DNA of 64,000 nt from Atlantibacter hermannii (GTDB lineage Bacteria; Pseudomonadota; Gammaproteobacteria; Enterobacterales; Enterobacteriaceae), in contig NZ_JAAATR010000005.1 of NCBI RefSeq assembly GCF_009907385.1, positions 62,001 through 126,000 of the forward strand. The letters are read 5' to 3'. This document shows, one piece after another, positions 45,565 to 54,211 of the stretch; the stretch's first letter is position 1; each line of letters starts with the position of its first letter. The notes beneath the pieces were generated by a model. That model saw nothing but the letters and a program-made list of their open reading frames with translations, was not told where the DNA came from and searched no databases. The position numbers and the translations under genes are program-made.

Positions 45565-46830
45565 TTATTTAATGCTTTTCAGGGGCGTAATGGGGGCGGT
45601 TGCCAATTTTCCATTCAGCATCTCAACCTGATCCCCGTCGAATTCTTTAATCCAGGATGAATAGACGCGATAGACCATTTGCGCATCTTCATGCCCGAGC
45701 TGGCTGGCGATAAACGTAGGGTTTGCACCCGCAGATAACGCCCAGCACGCAAAAGTATGCCGGGTCTGGTAAGGCGTTCTTCTGCGGATGCCGCTTTTAT
45801 TCACTGATGCATCCCACCGATCGCTTATGGACTGAGTGGAGAAATACTTGCCTGGCTGACCGTAACGCAAACCCGGTACGAAAACGAAACGGTGATTTTG
45901 GATCTCGGTTTTTCCATACTCCCTGAAATGCTGAACAATCTCTGTAATCGCTAAGCTGCCGGTAACTGAATACTGGGCTTTCAGAGCTTCAAGAGCAGGG
46001 GCGAGTAGGGTGATGATGCGATCACCCGCGAGTGTTTTAGGTGGAACAAAATCACCCCGGCCTGTCAGGTTCCTCCTGATATGAACCGTGCCTGCATTTA
46101 AATCAACATCGTCCCATGCAAGCGCCGCAATTTCCCCGTGACGCAGGCCTGAATTAATGGCGAACTGCCACATATTTCGATCCTGTCCGGTTATCGCCAG
46201 TATGAGCGTGGCATATTCATCCCTGAGAAGAGGGTCTGGTTTGGTGCGATCTTTATGTAGCTTGGGAATGTACTCAAACGGCTTATCTTGTATGAATTTG
46301 CTCCGGTGGGCATAACGAAGAATCTGACAGGTCAGAGATATATAGTCGTTGACCGTGTTAACACTGCGACCGACTTTCTTTCTCTTGTGGCCATCGGCAT
46401 AAAAAGTTTCTCCCCGCAGTAGTTCTTTGCGGTAGTTCATCATGTCGCTGTGTGTGATATCGGCTATAGGCGTCATCTCGCCGATGATCCTGTTCATTGT
46501 CTTTAGCTGGGCGAGAACACGTGCCATGGTATTCTTTGAGATATCTTCTTCTTTTGCACCCAACCAGAGTGCGACTAACTCTCCCCATGTTTTAGCCACA
46601 CGTGTGGAAGTAAATTTTTTAACCGCATTGGACTCTGGAAAACGAAGCGCGTAATCGAACTCGCCCAGTTGGATCTCGCTCATGATCAGCGCGCGCAGGC
46701 TGCCGGCTTTTTTGATATTGGCATTATTGACTACCCAACCCTTCAGTACCTCACGACAACGCTTGCCACGGAAGGTGAAGGTGATACGAATTTTTCCGTT
46801 ATGTATTTCAACACCCTTTGGGTAATTCAT
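45565..46830 (-). CDS. int: Tyrosine-recombinase phage integrase
   Basis: The 421-residue enzyme inserts and excises the prophage. Catalytic residues are visible: Arg in SGLRHGEIAAL, the His/Arg box YQTRHTFACWAL, His in QLGHEDAQMVYRVY and the nucleophilic Tyr in the last helix. The N-terminal part (GKIRITFTFRGKRCREVLKG) is the arm-binding domain of the Rac/e14 type. From ATG 46830 it overlaps the xis stop (TAATG); longer readings lack support. Confidence 0.95.
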   Translation of the reverse strand: MNYPKGVEIHNGKIRITFTFRGKRCREVLKGWVVNNANIKKAGSLRALIMSEIQLGEFDYALRFPESNAVKKFTSTRVAKTWGELVALWLGAKEEDISKNTMARVLAQLKTMNRIIGEMTPIADITHSDMMNYRKELLRGETFYADGHKRKKVGRSVNTVNDYISLTCQILRYAHRSKFIQDKPFEYIPKLHKDRTKPDPLLRDEYATLILAITGQDRNMWQFAINSGLRHGEIAALAWDDVDLNAGTVHIRRNLTGRGDFVPPKTLAGDRIITLLAPALEALKAQYSVTGSLAITEIVQHFREYGKTEIQNHRFVFVPGLRYGQPGKYFSTQSISDRWDASVNKSGIRRRTPYQTRHTFACWALSAGANPTFIASQLGHEDAQMVYRVYSSWIKEFDGDQVEMLNGKLATAPITPLKSIK

Positions 46831-47042
46831 TACGATTCCTGTACCAGCTGATTGATGCGCGGATAGTTGTACCAGATGATCCCTCGTTTGGTTTCCTTCC
46901 CTGTCATTGTGACTTTTTTGAAGTGAACACCTTCCACCCATGTTCCATGGCGATGCTCTTTGATCTGCCGGTTACTCAGGCCGGTTTTTTCGGCCAGTTT
47001 TAACTCGACAACCCATTCTTCGTTAAAAATAACCTGTGCCAT
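46830..47042 (-). CDS. xis: Excisionase-like protein
   Basis: The 70-residue basic protein (MAQVIFNEEWVVELKLAEKT) matches the small excisionases of Rac/e14-type phages. It has a short winged-helix core with NRQIKEHRHGTWVEGVHFKK. It directs the integrase toward excision. It sits directly upstream of int and overlaps it by one base, so expression is coupled. Confidence 0.85.
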   Translation of the reverse strand: MAQVIFNEEWVVELKLAEKTGLSNRQIKEHRHGTWVEGVHFKKVTMTGKETKRGIIWYNYPRINQLVQES

Positions 47043-47106
47043 AGTTGCTCCATGGCGGCAGGCATGAGTATATCCATGCCCGCCGCAGTGAGTTGATAAA
47101 TCGATA

Positions 47107-47337
47107 TCAACAGACGACGGCCCGCAACCGCCGCATGCCTGTCATTGCCGTGGCTACATAGCTGGATTTGCGGTTAACCACTTCCACAATCACCTTTGTT
47201 CCCTGTACTGCCACCGCATAGGTGGATTTTGTTTTCTGAGGACCGTAATCGCCGAATCTGGTTACGTGTTCTGCCAGTGCTGCATTACATGCCTGCCGTG
47301 CAATTGGTGATGATTTGCTGCGGTTGATTAGTCTCAT
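47107..47337 (-). CDS. DUF4060 phage protein
   Basis: The 76-residue basic protein begins MRLINRSKSSPIARQACNAA and ends with VVNRKSSYVATAMTGMRRLRA, the conserved ends of the DUF4060 family. The family occurs in the int-recET segment of lambdoid prophages. Role unknown. Confidence 0.82.
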   Translation of the reverse strand: MRLINRSKSSPIARQACNAALAEHVTRFGDYGPQKTKSTYAVAVQGTKVIVEVVNRKSSYVATAMTGMRRLRAVVC

Positions 47338-47370
47338 CGTTAACCGGGAGGGCGAACCCTCCCGCCTCCC

Positions 47371-48450
47371 TTAGCCGACATACTCAGGTTTCATATCCAG
47401 CAGCGTGATGCTGAACTTCTCGTACAGCTCATCGCCCAGGTGGCGTTTCGCCGCCGTCAGGGTCTGCTCAGCCTTCGCGAATCGTTCAACGGCATCCGGT
47501 TCATTTGGCTGCGGAAGGGAGTTGATCGCCGCTTCGACTTTGTTGCGCGCATCCACCAGGTAGTAGCGCTTCACGGCTTTATTTTTCAGTTCAGTAAACA
47601 GGGCGGTGCCCAGTCTGGCTTTCGCTGCTTCGATATCCGCACGTACAGCTTTCGCGCTGTCGACGTCTTCAGCAGTTTCAATGCGGTCGCGGAAATCATC
47701 GGCCAGGGCATCGATGTTCGGGGTGGACTCCTGAACATTGCTGGTGGCTACACTGTCGCCCGTAATTTCCTGGACGGTAACGCGCGGCACGGGTTCCGGG
47801 TTAATAACCTTCTCCTGGCGTTCTTCCAGTTCATCCGGCGTGTAAACACCCATAATGACGTCAGGGCAGTACAGCCGGGCCCAGCGTTTAACCGCCAGAT
47901 AAGCGAGCTGCTGGCGGGGATCATCTGCCCAAAGCGGGGAGTTGCGCACACGAGCCTGAGCCAGCAGGAGGTCAAGTTCACGCGGTTCGTCTTCACCTTT
48001 CAGCCGGGCGCGGATGATAATGCCGATCCCGGTTTCGTCAGCCATCGTCCAGCCGGGTACCCGGTATTCACCTTTCTCGCCTTTTTTGATACTGAATTTA
48101 CCGATTACATTTTCCCACGGGCCATACCACTCATATTCAAAGCGGGAGGCCAGCACGCCGCTGCGTGAGATGACGGCATTAACCAGCTGAGCTTCATAGC
48201 TCAGCGCACCGTTAATCAGGTGGGTTTTCTGAGCGACCGCAAAGGGATTCATCTGCCACTGCGCTGCCTGCATAGCGACGGCCATGCAGTCTGCCGGATT
48301 ACCCTGCAGGTGGCGCGGTACCGTTGCGGAGCCCTGCGCCATCATCTGGGCAAAGGCGCTGATTGCGTTAAGGTACTGCGAATCAAAAAGCGCAATATTG
48401 GAGTTAACGACAGCTGTTTGATCAGCCACTGCTACGTTTGAGTTTTGCAT
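47371..48450 (-). CDS. recT: RecT-type single-strand annealing protein
   Basis: The 359-residue protein belongs to the RecT family, with an N-terminal segment GNPADCMAVAMQAAQWQMNP and a core FEYEWYGPWENVIGKFS...LAYLAVKRWARLYCPDVIMGVYTPDE. It anneals complementary single strands made by RecE and replaces RecA in phage recombination. The C-terminal third, after about residue 230, is a variable helical extension. The recE gene ends just upstream in the same operon. Confidence 0.92.
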   Translation of the reverse strand: MQNSNVAVADQTAVVNSNIALFDSQYLNAISAFAQMMAQGSATVPRHLQGNPADCMAVAMQAAQWQMNPFAVAQKTHLINGALSYEAQLVNAVISRSGVLASRFEYEWYGPWENVIGKFSIKKGEKGEYRVPGWTMADETGIGIIIRARLKGEDEPRELDLLLAQARVRNSPLWADDPRQQLAYLAVKRWARLYCPDVIMGVYTPDELEERQEKVINPEPVPRVTVQEITGDSVATSNVQESTPNIDALADDFRDRIETAEDVDSAKAVRADIEAAKARLGTALFTELKNKAVKRYYLVDARNKVEAAINSLPQPNEPDAVERFAKAEQTLTAAKRHLGDELYEKFSITLLDMKPEYVG

Positions 48451-48461
48451 CTGTTTTCCCC

Positions 48462-51400
48462 TTAAGCCGTGCGCAGCGCTTCGAGGCGGCGCATATCGTA
48501 GTCGTTCAGTTCGTCGGTGTAATCGTCAACAATCGGTGCTGGCCACTCGCCGGTATCGAATGCGTTCGCGATTGCGCGCATGGTAGTGCGGTACTCAAGC
48601 GCGCCCAGCTCCAGCAGTTCCTGGCTGGCTTCGACAATGGCGATCCAGTGGTAACCTTCGTCTTTGTTCACGAATATCCAGAAGAACTGATCCAGTGCTG
48701 CAGTTTCGGTATACATGGCCGCGCTCAGGTGATAATCGCGGTCAATGATTTCGCGGTGGAGCCGGGCGCGCAGAGCTGACTGCTTGATGTTCCACATGCT
48801 TATCGTCTTGAGGTCAGCCCCGATGCGGATGCCGTTCATATCGATTTCAAGGTCCGGGCGTACCCGGATTTCCAGCCCGGTTTCTTCGTCAATCCCGAAA
48901 TAGCTCACCTCGACGGCGCGGCCTGAATGAGTCAGGAACTTACCGGCGGTCGGGTGGGCCAGTAACGCCGACTGAATGGCTTGGGCGGTCGCCAGCTGCT
49001 GGCGCGTTACCAGAATTTTTTCCTCCGGATTTTCGCGCCAGGCGTCCAGTAGTTCGTCCGCAAACACCGCATCCGGTTTAACGGACTTCACCGCCTGGAT
49101 CATCTCCGCTTTCGTGCCGGACACTTTCAACGGTGCCGGTTTCTGCGCTTCCTGAGCCACCAGGTCAGGGTTGATGATCGCCAGCTGCTCGAGGAGCGCA
49201 TCACGGCTACCGCTGGTTTTCACCGGCGCGGGCAGGGTGGCGTTGTGCTCCTTAATGCAGGCTTTCATTGCCGTCGCTGTCTGCTTCTGGTCAGGCTCAA
49301 TACGCTGATATTCTGCGGGCAGAGCCATATAGCTCTGCGCTGTCTCTTCCAGACTGCCGCCCAGCGGCAGTGGAGCTGTCAGGGTGGCGTTGTGCTCTTC
49401 CAGCAGCGCTTTGATATCGTCAGCGCTCAGCAGCGCCGGCAGGCTGGCGTTGTGTTCGTCGATAAACGCGCGCAGCGTTGCGGTGGTGGTGAACGCACCC
49501 TGCGGGATTTCAGGCTCAATACTGAATTCTGCGTGCAGGTTCTCCGGTTGCAGTGCCAGCGCATGCACCAGGTTACCCATATCCAGCACTTTGGACTGCT
49601 CGCGGGAAATGGTCTTTTCAACGTGGCGCGCATTGAAATACATCAGCGATACACGGGCATCTTTCACCATGGTTGAGCTGATACCGTTCGCGGCGTGGTA
49701 AACGTTGTTCGGCACCCCTTCATATCGGCCTGGTTCGAAGAAAGCCGGGTACTCGATTACTGGCTCTTCTTCAGTGTCCGAAATATTTTCAGGAATATTT
49801 TGTTGTTCAGATTGCTGTTCAGCGGCGGCAGCGAGGGCCGGGCAGCCAGCGGTAAAAACTTCGGCAGCGTTTACGGCATCTGCCTGCGAATGATCTGCAT
49901 CAGCGCTTTCGCCTGTTGATACCGGTGTACCAGCCGGGATTTCGTTACTGACAGCCGTTTCCATCTGCACATCTTCGGTAACCTCCAATTCTTCGCGTAT
50001 GCCTTCGGCCATTTCCTGATAAGTGGCGTCGCCCATTACCGGGCCGTTGTCCGGATTAGCCGGGGTGTTACCGGTCATCACTTCGATAGAGAACACACCA
50101 GCGCCTAGGTTTTCGACCTTCGACTGTGCGGCTGCTTCTTCAGCCCGGCGGCGCGCCCCTTCTTCCCGGACGCGCTGTAAATTCTCTTCGTGAGTACAGA
50201 AAGTTTTACGTGGCGTTTTATCCCATTTCGGATCAGCCGGGTCGCTGATACCCTCAACATATTCTCCGCGGTCAGCAGCCAGTTGTTTATTCAGGGTTTC
50301 ACGGCTGAATTGCGCAGCCTCTACAGTTGCAGCATCTGGCTTGTCATGCTGGTGTTCTTTCAGGTTTGCGCTGATGTAGGTTTGCAGGCTGACCGGGAAA
50401 TGATGGACGTTCTCGGCGGCGCCACGGATCAGTGCGAAAATTGATGCGCGCGAATAATCCAGGATACCCGCTGTTTTGCGAAGCGCGGCAGACCATTCCT
50501 TGAACGGGCTTTCTTTTTTCTCAATGATTTCTCTGGCGCGGCGGTGAATGGCGCCCGGGATGTTGTAGATATCGAAATCCATTGGCAGGGTCGCGGCTGC
50601 GATCTCGTAATCAAGCGTATCCAGGGTATGCGTGTAGTCCTGGCTGCGATCGGTCGCGATGCCGCCGCCAGCGTTCGTGCCGGTATCGGTACGCTGGATA
50701 GCGGCCACGCGGTTGCCTTTGGCCCACTCTTTCACAAGCAGACCTTTGTCGATATACGACGTTTCGCTCCAGGCCTTCAGGAACTGCAGCATCACACCAA
50801 GCTCGGGTGTTTTACGATCCTGCGGAAACACTTCCCTGACCGCCTCGGTCAGTTTCCACAGGTCGTATTCTTTGACGTCTTTCAGCGCAGGCGCGTTTTC
50901 AGCAGCCAGTAGCAGGTTCTGGGCGTATGAGTTATCGACATCCATTTCCAGCTTAATAACTTCTTTCTTCTGCTCCAGGGTGATGTGATAGGCGTACTCA
51001 TTTTCAGAAATGAGCTGGGCGAGAAGGCGCTGGCGGAATGGCAGGGTTGCCACGGTGATAAGCTCTGGCACTTCAGCGTCGCGGAATTCCTGGACGATTT
51101 CAGAGGTGGTGTCGCTGATGTTATTAATTTCAGGCCAGTCCTGAACGAGGTCAGCCCACTCTTTAACGAGCTGGGAGCGATCACCCGGTTCAGCTTCCAC
51201 CCAGGCTGTGATAAAGCCGTTAAGGGCGCTTACTTCGTGGTTTTGATCCAGTGGGAATAATTCTTTAACGGCCTGAATGAGTTTCCACTCAACATGCGCA
51301 GACAGTTCATCAATGCCTGGTACATCCCGGCAGGCCTGCAGCAGGTTCTGGATATAGAGATTACTTTCATCCGCCTCAGCTGCGCCGATTTGCACGTGCA

Positions 51401-51863
51401 GGGCTTCGCTGATTTCTTTCTCTTCCGTATCGTTAAGCAGGTGCGCAATCAGGCGCTGCGGCAGGCGCAGGCGCGCTATCGGGCGGAGTAGTGCAGGGGC
51501 GTCGGCAGCCGTCGCACTGGCGTTACCGGTATTGTCTGCCAGCTGCGCGCGCTCGTCCTGGATATTTACTGAATCCGCGGCTTTTGAAATTTGATTCCAT
51601 GACTTCCCGTCTTCGCCGAGTTCGTAACGATCGCACCAGGTATCATCCAGAACGCGTTCGGCGGGCAAGTCGTCAACAACAAGCCAGTTTGTACGGACCG
51701 GCAGCTGGTAATCCGCGCCACGACCAGTTTCAATTTCGGCGTCTTCCAGGATGTTTTCGATTTCACGTTGGGCGCGTGAGTCGGATTTGGCAGAGAGCCA
51801 GCAAAACAGGTTTTTTTCTCCTGACTTCGCTTTTGCCTTAATGAGAAACGCATAGGTGTTCAT
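48462..51863 (-). CDS. recE: RecE-type exodeoxyribonuclease VIII with long repeat-bearing N-terminus
   Basis: The 1133-residue protein has its nuclease at the C-terminus. PD-(D/E)xK residues are seen in RVRPDLEIDM and RIGADLKTI, and near the end YHLSAAMYTE. It degrades 5' ends of double-stranded DNA to feed RecT. Upstream it has two related modules of about 110 residues (131-237 and 270-382) ending in LVKEWA, an acidic linker, and three copies of an EHNA(T/S)LPA motif (DNA 49230-49470). The N-terminal part of E. coli RecE is also dispensable for nuclease activity. Confidence 0.9.
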   Translation of the reverse strand: MNTYAFLIKAKAKSGEKNLFCWLSAKSDSRAQREIENILEDAEIETGRGADYQLPVRTNWLVVDDLPAERVLDDTWCDRYELGEDGKSWNQISKAADSVNIQDERAQLADNTGNASATAADAPALLRPIARLRLPQRLIAHLLNDTEEKEISEALHVQIGAAEADESNLYIQNLLQACRDVPGIDELSAHVEWKLIQAVKELFPLDQNHEVSALNGFITAWVEAEPGDRSQLVKEWADLVQDWPEINNISDTTSEIVQEFRDAEVPELITVATLPFRQRLLAQLISENEYAYHITLEQKKEVIKLEMDVDNSYAQNLLLAAENAPALKDVKEYDLWKLTEAVREVFPQDRKTPELGVMLQFLKAWSETSYIDKGLLVKEWAKGNRVAAIQRTDTGTNAGGGIATDRSQDYTHTLDTLDYEIAAATLPMDFDIYNIPGAIHRRAREIIEKKESPFKEWSAALRKTAGILDYSRASIFALIRGAAENVHHFPVSLQTYISANLKEHQHDKPDAATVEAAQFSRETLNKQLAADRGEYVEGISDPADPKWDKTPRKTFCTHEENLQRVREEGARRRAEEAAAQSKVENLGAGVFSIEVMTGNTPANPDNGPVMGDATYQEMAEGIREELEVTEDVQMETAVSNEIPAGTPVSTGESADADHSQADAVNAAEVFTAGCPALAAAAEQQSEQQNIPENISDTEEEPVIEYPAFFEPGRYEGVPNNVYHAANGISSTMVKDARVSLMYFNARHVEKTISREQSKVLDMGNLVHALALQPENLHAEFSIEPEIPQGAFTTTATLRAFIDEHNASLPALLSADDIKALLEEHNATLTAPLPLGGSLEETAQSYMALPAEYQRIEPDQKQTATAMKACIKEHNATLPAPVKTSGSRDALLEQLAIINPDLVAQEAQKPAPLKVSGTKAEMIQAVKSVKPDAVFADELLDAWRENPEEKILVTRQQLATAQAIQSALLAHPTAGKFLTHSGRAVEVSYFGIDEETGLEIRVRPDLEIDMNGIRIGADLKTISMWNIKQSALRARLHREIIDRDYHLSAAMYTETAALDQFFWIFVNKDEGYHWIAIVEASQELLELGALEYRTTMRAIANAFDTGEWPAPIVDDYTDELNDYDMRRLEALRTA

Positions 51864-51993
51864 TGCGTCTGTGCTCCTTTGGGTTGTAAGATCCCCGGCG
51901 CTTGTAAGAGCCGCCTTCGGTTTAGGTGAAAAATTCCGGTATGCTTTGGTCGGTGTTACCGGACGTAAGGCCCGCTTCGGCGGGTTTTTGCGT

Positions 51994-52368
51994 TTATGGC
52001 TCGTGAGCCATCTGGTCGTACCCGGCGCACTGCCTGGAGCAGTACTGCCGTTCTTCGCGGGCTAGCATGTTGCCGCGCAGTAAAAGCAGGGTGCTTTTTA
52101 CTTCGTCGCCAGGCTGAAGAGGGCTTTTGCAGTAGGCGCATTTCGCACCGGTTGTTTCCTGTCCGTGAATCATCGGATCACCCCAGCCATTCAGAAGAAC
52201 TTCCACAAGACAATCGTTAATACGTGTGGCGCCGCGCATGGTGCGCAGGTAAACGTATTTGCCGCGAACCGCTGACACATTCCAGGTGTGCCCGTCGTGC
52301 TTTGCCAGCATGCCCGGTGCCACGCACTGGCGAATGATGTGCATCGTGCCGTAGTGTTGATTAACCAT
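51994..52368 (-). CDS. Early phage protein with a zinc-ribbon-like Cys4 motif
   Basis: The 124-residue protein is the first gene of the leftward early operon. Its C-terminal half has CAYC and CSRQC, spaced like a small zinc ribbon; the N-terminal half is basic. It occupies the place of N or kil-type genes in related phages but shares no motif with them. Function unknown. Confidence 0.72.
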   Translation of the reverse strand: MVNQHYGTMHIIRQCVAPGMLAKHDGHTWNVSAVRGKYVYLRTMRGATRINDCLVEVLLNGWGDPMIHGQETTGAKCAYCKSPLQPGDEVKSTLLLLRGNMLAREERQYCSRQCAGYDQMAHEP

Positions 52369-52453
52369 CTCATCCTCTGCCGTTATCGCCCGGCTGGCGG
52401 AACATTGCTGATTACTCGGCGCTGTGTTTGTGTATCTGTTTGGATGAAATTAA

Positions 52454-52495
52454 TTTAGCGTAATGCTAAATATCAAGCAATAGCGAAATGCTAAA
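52454..52495. promoter_or_regulatory. Left operator cluster (OL) of the phage repressor
   Basis: TTTAGC-GTAAT-GCTAAA (52454-52470) is a perfect 17-base dyad. A second site, AATAGC-GAAAT-GCTAAA (52479-52495), has one weaker arm. A half-site TTTAGC follows at 52512-52517. They lie before the leftward early genes and match the sites on the other side of the repressor gene. Confidence 0.8.
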
Positions 52496-52575
52496 TATAT
52501 TAAGCCTTTTATTTAGCAAATTGATTTGAAAGGAATTAAATTTTTTCTGAAGTGTTAGCTGATAAATCTCAGACG

Positions 52576-52598
52576 AAAAAAAGCCCGCGTTAGCGAGC
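52576..52598 (-). terminator. Terminator of the phage repressor gene
   Basis: The segment 52583-52598 folds into a GC-rich hairpin (GCCCGC/GCGAGC with two mismatches), followed on the minus strand by seven T, just after the repressor stop at 52618. Confidence 0.7.
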
Positions 52599-52617
52599 CT
52601 GGAAAGATTTAACAAAG

Positions 52618-53295
52618 TTATGGGATGTTCAAAATTTTAGCATCTACAACAACGCCTATTATTTTGCAGTTGCCATTGATTTCGACCATCGGATATTGAG
52701 GGTTTAAAGGCTTGAGGAAGCGACGACCTGCATCAATGACCAGTTTTTTGAACGTGGCTTCGTTATCCTGTTCTAATTTAGCTACAACAAGTTTCCCATT
52801 TCGAGGTTCGATTTCGGGATCAACAAGAATGGCAGCCCCCTCAGGAATGCTTAACCCTCCCGGTGAAGTCATCGAGTCTCCTTTTACTTCAAGCCAGAAT
52901 GAGTCTTCAGAGCAATCTACAGTGGTGTCATACCAGCGCTCAACGGCTTTTCGGTGATAAGGCTCTACAGCTTCCATCCATTCTCCTGCACTGACCCAAC
53001 TTATAACTGGGTAGCTGCCTTTTGGCTCATGTAAGCCCCTAAACGCAACATTAGATGCATTTTCCTTAGGGTGTAGGGAATCCATCCAGCCTGACGGCAG
53101 ACTCAATGCTGTTTCAATTTTCCTTGCCAATCTGTCACCAACGTTTCTGTTGGGATTATCTCCAATTAACTGGCTAAGCATAGCGGGGCTCATATCTGCC
53201 AGTTCAGCAAACTGTGCCTTAGTCATTCCTGACTCAAGACGCTTTTGCTCAAAGAGTGATTCAAGATTGGCTTTTCTGATTTCTTTATTTTCCAT
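52618..53295 (-). CDS. CI-like LexA/S24-family phage repressor
   Basis: From ATG 53295 the 225-residue protein has an N-terminal HTH (MTKAQFAELADMSPAMLSQL, about 24-43). Its C-terminal self-cleavage domain has Ala103-Gly104 in SAGEW, Ser141 in KGDSM and Lys173 in VVAKLEQ. These are the cleavage site and catalytic dyad of LexA/CI proteins, so RecA should trigger its cleavage and prophage induction. Operator clusters with TTTAGC/GCTAAA arms flank the gene. Earlier in-frame ATGs lie inside the right operators. Confidence 0.95.
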   Translation of the reverse strand: MENKEIRKANLESLFEQKRLESGMTKAQFAELADMSPAMLSQLIGDNPNRNVGDRLARKIETALSLPSGWMDSLHPKENASNVAFRGLHEPKGSYPVISWVSAGEWMEAVEPYHRKAVERWYDTTVDCSEDSFWLEVKGDSMTSPGGLSIPEGAAILVDPEIEPRNGKLVVAKLEQDNEATFKKLVIDAGRRFLKPLNPQYPMVEINGNCKIIGVVVDAKILNIP

Positions 53296-53313
53296 GCCGC
53301 CATTTTTACCACT

Positions 53314-53379
53314 TTTAGCAAATTGATAAATGTGCAAATTGCTAAATGTTTCTTGCGTGATATTTAGCATAACGCTAAA
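53314..53379. promoter_or_regulatory. Right operator cluster (OR), three sites
   Basis: Three 17-base sites share the TTTAGC-N5-GCTAAA design: 53314-53330 (right arm GATAAA), 53330-53346 (left arm ATGTGC) and 53363-53379 (perfect). They fill the gap between the divergent repressor and Cro-like genes, just like lambda OR1-3. Confidence 0.85.
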
Positions 53380-53410
53380 CTCCAGATCGATTCCTGTGAT
53401 GGAGAAACTT

Positions 53411-53644
53411 ATGAGTAATGAACTTCTGCGCTGGCGCAAAGGCGCAACCACTAATGAGTGGGCACAACTAGCCAACCTTGCCAACACAACTACTGGCTAT
53501 TTGGATCAGATTGCTTACGGAAATCGTAGAGCATCCCCTGAAATGGCCAAAGCAATCGAAGCAGCCTCGTATCACTTCAAAGGTCAAGCTCCGGTTATGA
53601 AAGAAAGCCTCGTTTTCGCTTCACCTCGCATTTCCGCAGCATAA
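53411..53644 (+). CDS. Cro-like (YdaS-type) regulator
   Basis: The 77-residue protein starts at ATG 53411, with GGAG six bases before it. It has a Cro/YdaS helix-turn-helix (EWAQLANLANTTTGYLDQIA) and the ending ASPEMAKAIEAAS typical of YdaS. It is divergent from the repressor across the right operators and should favour lytic growth. A related E. coli protein was named as an antitoxin, but its position marks it as Cro. Confidence 0.88.
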   Translation: MSNELLRWRKGATTNEWAQLANLANTTTGYLDQIAYGNRRASPEMAKAIEAASYHFKGQAPVMKESLVFASPRISAA

Positions 53645-53659
53645 ATTGAGGATCACGAA

Positions 53660-54199
53660 ATGCATTCGCAATCACTTCATTTTCGGAAGAGTACCGGAAC
53701 AGTACCGGTCACGTTGATAAATCGCTATCAAGCTAAGCTCGAGATAACACATGAGCAACTGCGAACTGCGGTTCGTGCCTGGGCTGCTGCGATCGATAAC
53801 CAGGATGTAGTGGGGGGACTCATTGTTGAGGAATACAAATCACTGGGCGGCGAGCTGGATTTTCCTACGGAAATTTGTCGCCAGCGCCAAAAGCTCTTCC
53901 GCTGGCTGGATGGCGATACCGATTACGCCCGCGAAAATATCCGCGAGTTAACGCCGGCAATTCTTAATGTTCTGCCGCTGGAGTTCCGTACACGACTTAT
54001 CCCCCAGGAAGACATCCTTTCGCGCGTAGCGACGGCGATGAAAGAGTGCGCCGAAGCCAAGCAGGCCGTGCTGATGAAAGCGCCTGAACATCAGAAGCTG
54101 AAAGAGGTGAGCGAGGGGATCGCGTCGTTGTTTCGCCTGATGCCCGAGCAGGTCGGGCCGCTGATGACGATGGTCACGTCGATGCTGGGTGTCATGTAA
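53660..54199 (+). CDS. YdaT-family protein, probable CII-like regulator
   Basis: The 179-residue protein resembles YdaT of the Rac and CP-933P prophages. Shared segments are EEYKSLGGELDFPT (YdaT: EEYLRQGGGEL) and RWLDGDTDYARENIRELTPA followed by ILNVLPLEFRTRL. YdaT was first called a toxin, but work on CP-933P described a DNA-binding role like lambda CII. The gene sits exactly where cII would be, 15 bases after cro. An N-terminal extension of about 25 residues is unusual. Confidence 0.8.
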   Translation: MHSQSLHFRKSTGTVPVTLINRYQAKLEITHEQLRTAVRAWAAAIDNQDVVGGLIVEEYKSLGGELDFPTEICRQRQKLFRWLDGDTDYARENIRELTPAILNVLPLEFRTRLIPQEDILSRVATAMKECAEAKQAVLMKAPEHQKLKEVSEGIASLFRLMPEQVGPLMTMVTSMLGVM

Positions 54200-54211
54200 C
54201 CGGGGCCGCTT

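Noticed and set aside
45480-45565. tRNA or tmRNA attachment site at the prophage left end
   Set aside because: No tRNA-like cloverleaf or 3' CCA segment is present; the only structure is the FrmR-type operator.
51940-51990. Possible short plus-strand RNA (TATGCT box, hairpin CCCGC-TTCG-GCGGG and five T) antisense to the leftward phage operon
   Set aside because: No -35 box and a transcript of only about 40 bases; the hairpin alone does not support an RNA gene.
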